Shown piece by piece: positions 63,709 to 64,000 of a stretch of 64,000 nt of DNA. Source of the DNA: Malachius bipustulatus. Its lineage: Eukaryota; Arthropoda; Insecta; Coleoptera; Melyridae. Under the pieces are notes generated by a model. The model saw nothing but the letters and a program-made list of their open reading frames with translations, was not told the origin of the DNA and ran no database searches. The stretch spans positions 25,825,867 to 25,889,866 of the forward strand of contig OU342630.1 in the NCBI GenBank assembly GCA_910589415.1, read 5' to 3'. The translations under genes were made by a program, and so were the position numbers. Within the stretch, counting starts at the first letter, position 1. Each line of letters opens with the position of its first letter.

Positions 63709-64000
63709 AGTACGTAGTATTTCGCTCACGTTCGATTACATTACTCATTGCACATACTGACGTTTCAAAGTTCTATGTATCGTTTTATTGTGCAAACCGT
63801 ATTTAAAGAGCGTTATACAATATTTTAAAGCTGACTAAGTTTCTTTAAAGTCGAAAATTATTACAATAAGTTATGACTATTATTTTCATGTTGTAGCAGA
63901 TTTGATATGGAGTTGATGTCATTTTCTTAAAGCGCATTTTGTCTGTCAAATGTGGCATATATTACTTTTTGTGCATCACCTTTAATGAAAGTTTGAAATA
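63709..64000. other. Unassigned end of window
   Basis: AT-rich, no feature recognised; presumably still helicase intron. Confidence 0.35.

Noticed and set aside
1..64000. tRNA, rRNA or snRNA genes
   Set aside because: None was recognised by eye; tRNAscan-SE and Infernal would be needed to exclude them.
47298..64000. Helicase core exons after 47286
   Set aside because: No PTAIQ, GSGKT or DEAD-encoding stretch was found on the plus strand; the rest of the gene is assumed to lie outside.

Overview
The window is eukaryotic nuclear DNA, AT-rich, with spliceosomal introns, and is packed with transposable elements. The host gene fragments and the transposon families (Sailor-type and mariner-type DNA transposons, pogo/Tigger, PIF/Harbinger, Jockey-like LINEs, Ty3/gypsy, and many TA-flanked foldback elements with CAGGGTG ends) point to an insect, plausibly a beetle with a large genome. 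The species cannot be fixed from sequence alone.

Four host transcription units can be supported. (1) On the minus strand, six coding exons (28097 down to 3079) encode most of an AARSD1/AlaX-type alanyl-tRNA editing protein. Reading phase is kept at every junction, and the last exon lies left of position 1. (2) On the minus strand, 35302-36831 is an uninterrupted ORF for a 12-finger C2H2 zinc-finger protein. (3) On the plus strand, a leader exon ending at 38923, a start-codon exon (39063-39173) and a coding exon (46914-47286) make the N-terminal part of a DDX5/DDX17 (p68/Rm62)-type DEAD-box RNA helicase; the helicase core lies right of position 64000. (4) A possible first exon of an unidentified gene lies at 30056-30207 on the plus strand. 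Genes 2 and 3 are divergent, with about 2 kb between them.

Most of the rest is nested mobile DNA. From 1 to 9.4 kb are foldbacks inside foldbacks, a gypsy element with identical LTRs but no gag, protease or RT N-terminus, and a pogo/Tigger element carrying a solo LTR. From 11.9 to 18.6 kb a foldback was entered by a plus-strand LINE, which was itself entered by a minus-strand LINE. From 18.9 to 27.3 kb are foldbacks, mariner relics, a Harbinger MITE with a MADF relic, Jockey-like relics and a frameshifted mariner-type element. From 31.2 to 34.6 kb a TIR element was entered by a complete Sailor (DD82E) transposon. From 39.8 to 46.8 kb a minus-strand LINE was interrupted by a foldback and by a Sailor-like element, next to a second Tigger element. 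From 48.2 to 51.0 kb is an unclassified element with a perfect 8-bp target duplication and two 20-bp minisatellite arrays. From 57.2 to 59.9 kb is a second, almost identical Sailor copy, followed by a Sailor relic and a MULE relic.

The host genes are not functionally linked as far as can be seen. What unifies the window is insertion history: phase-correct host exons, in-frame LINE flanks and a pre-insertion site at 56.2 kb allow several target duplications and relative insertion ages to be read directly.
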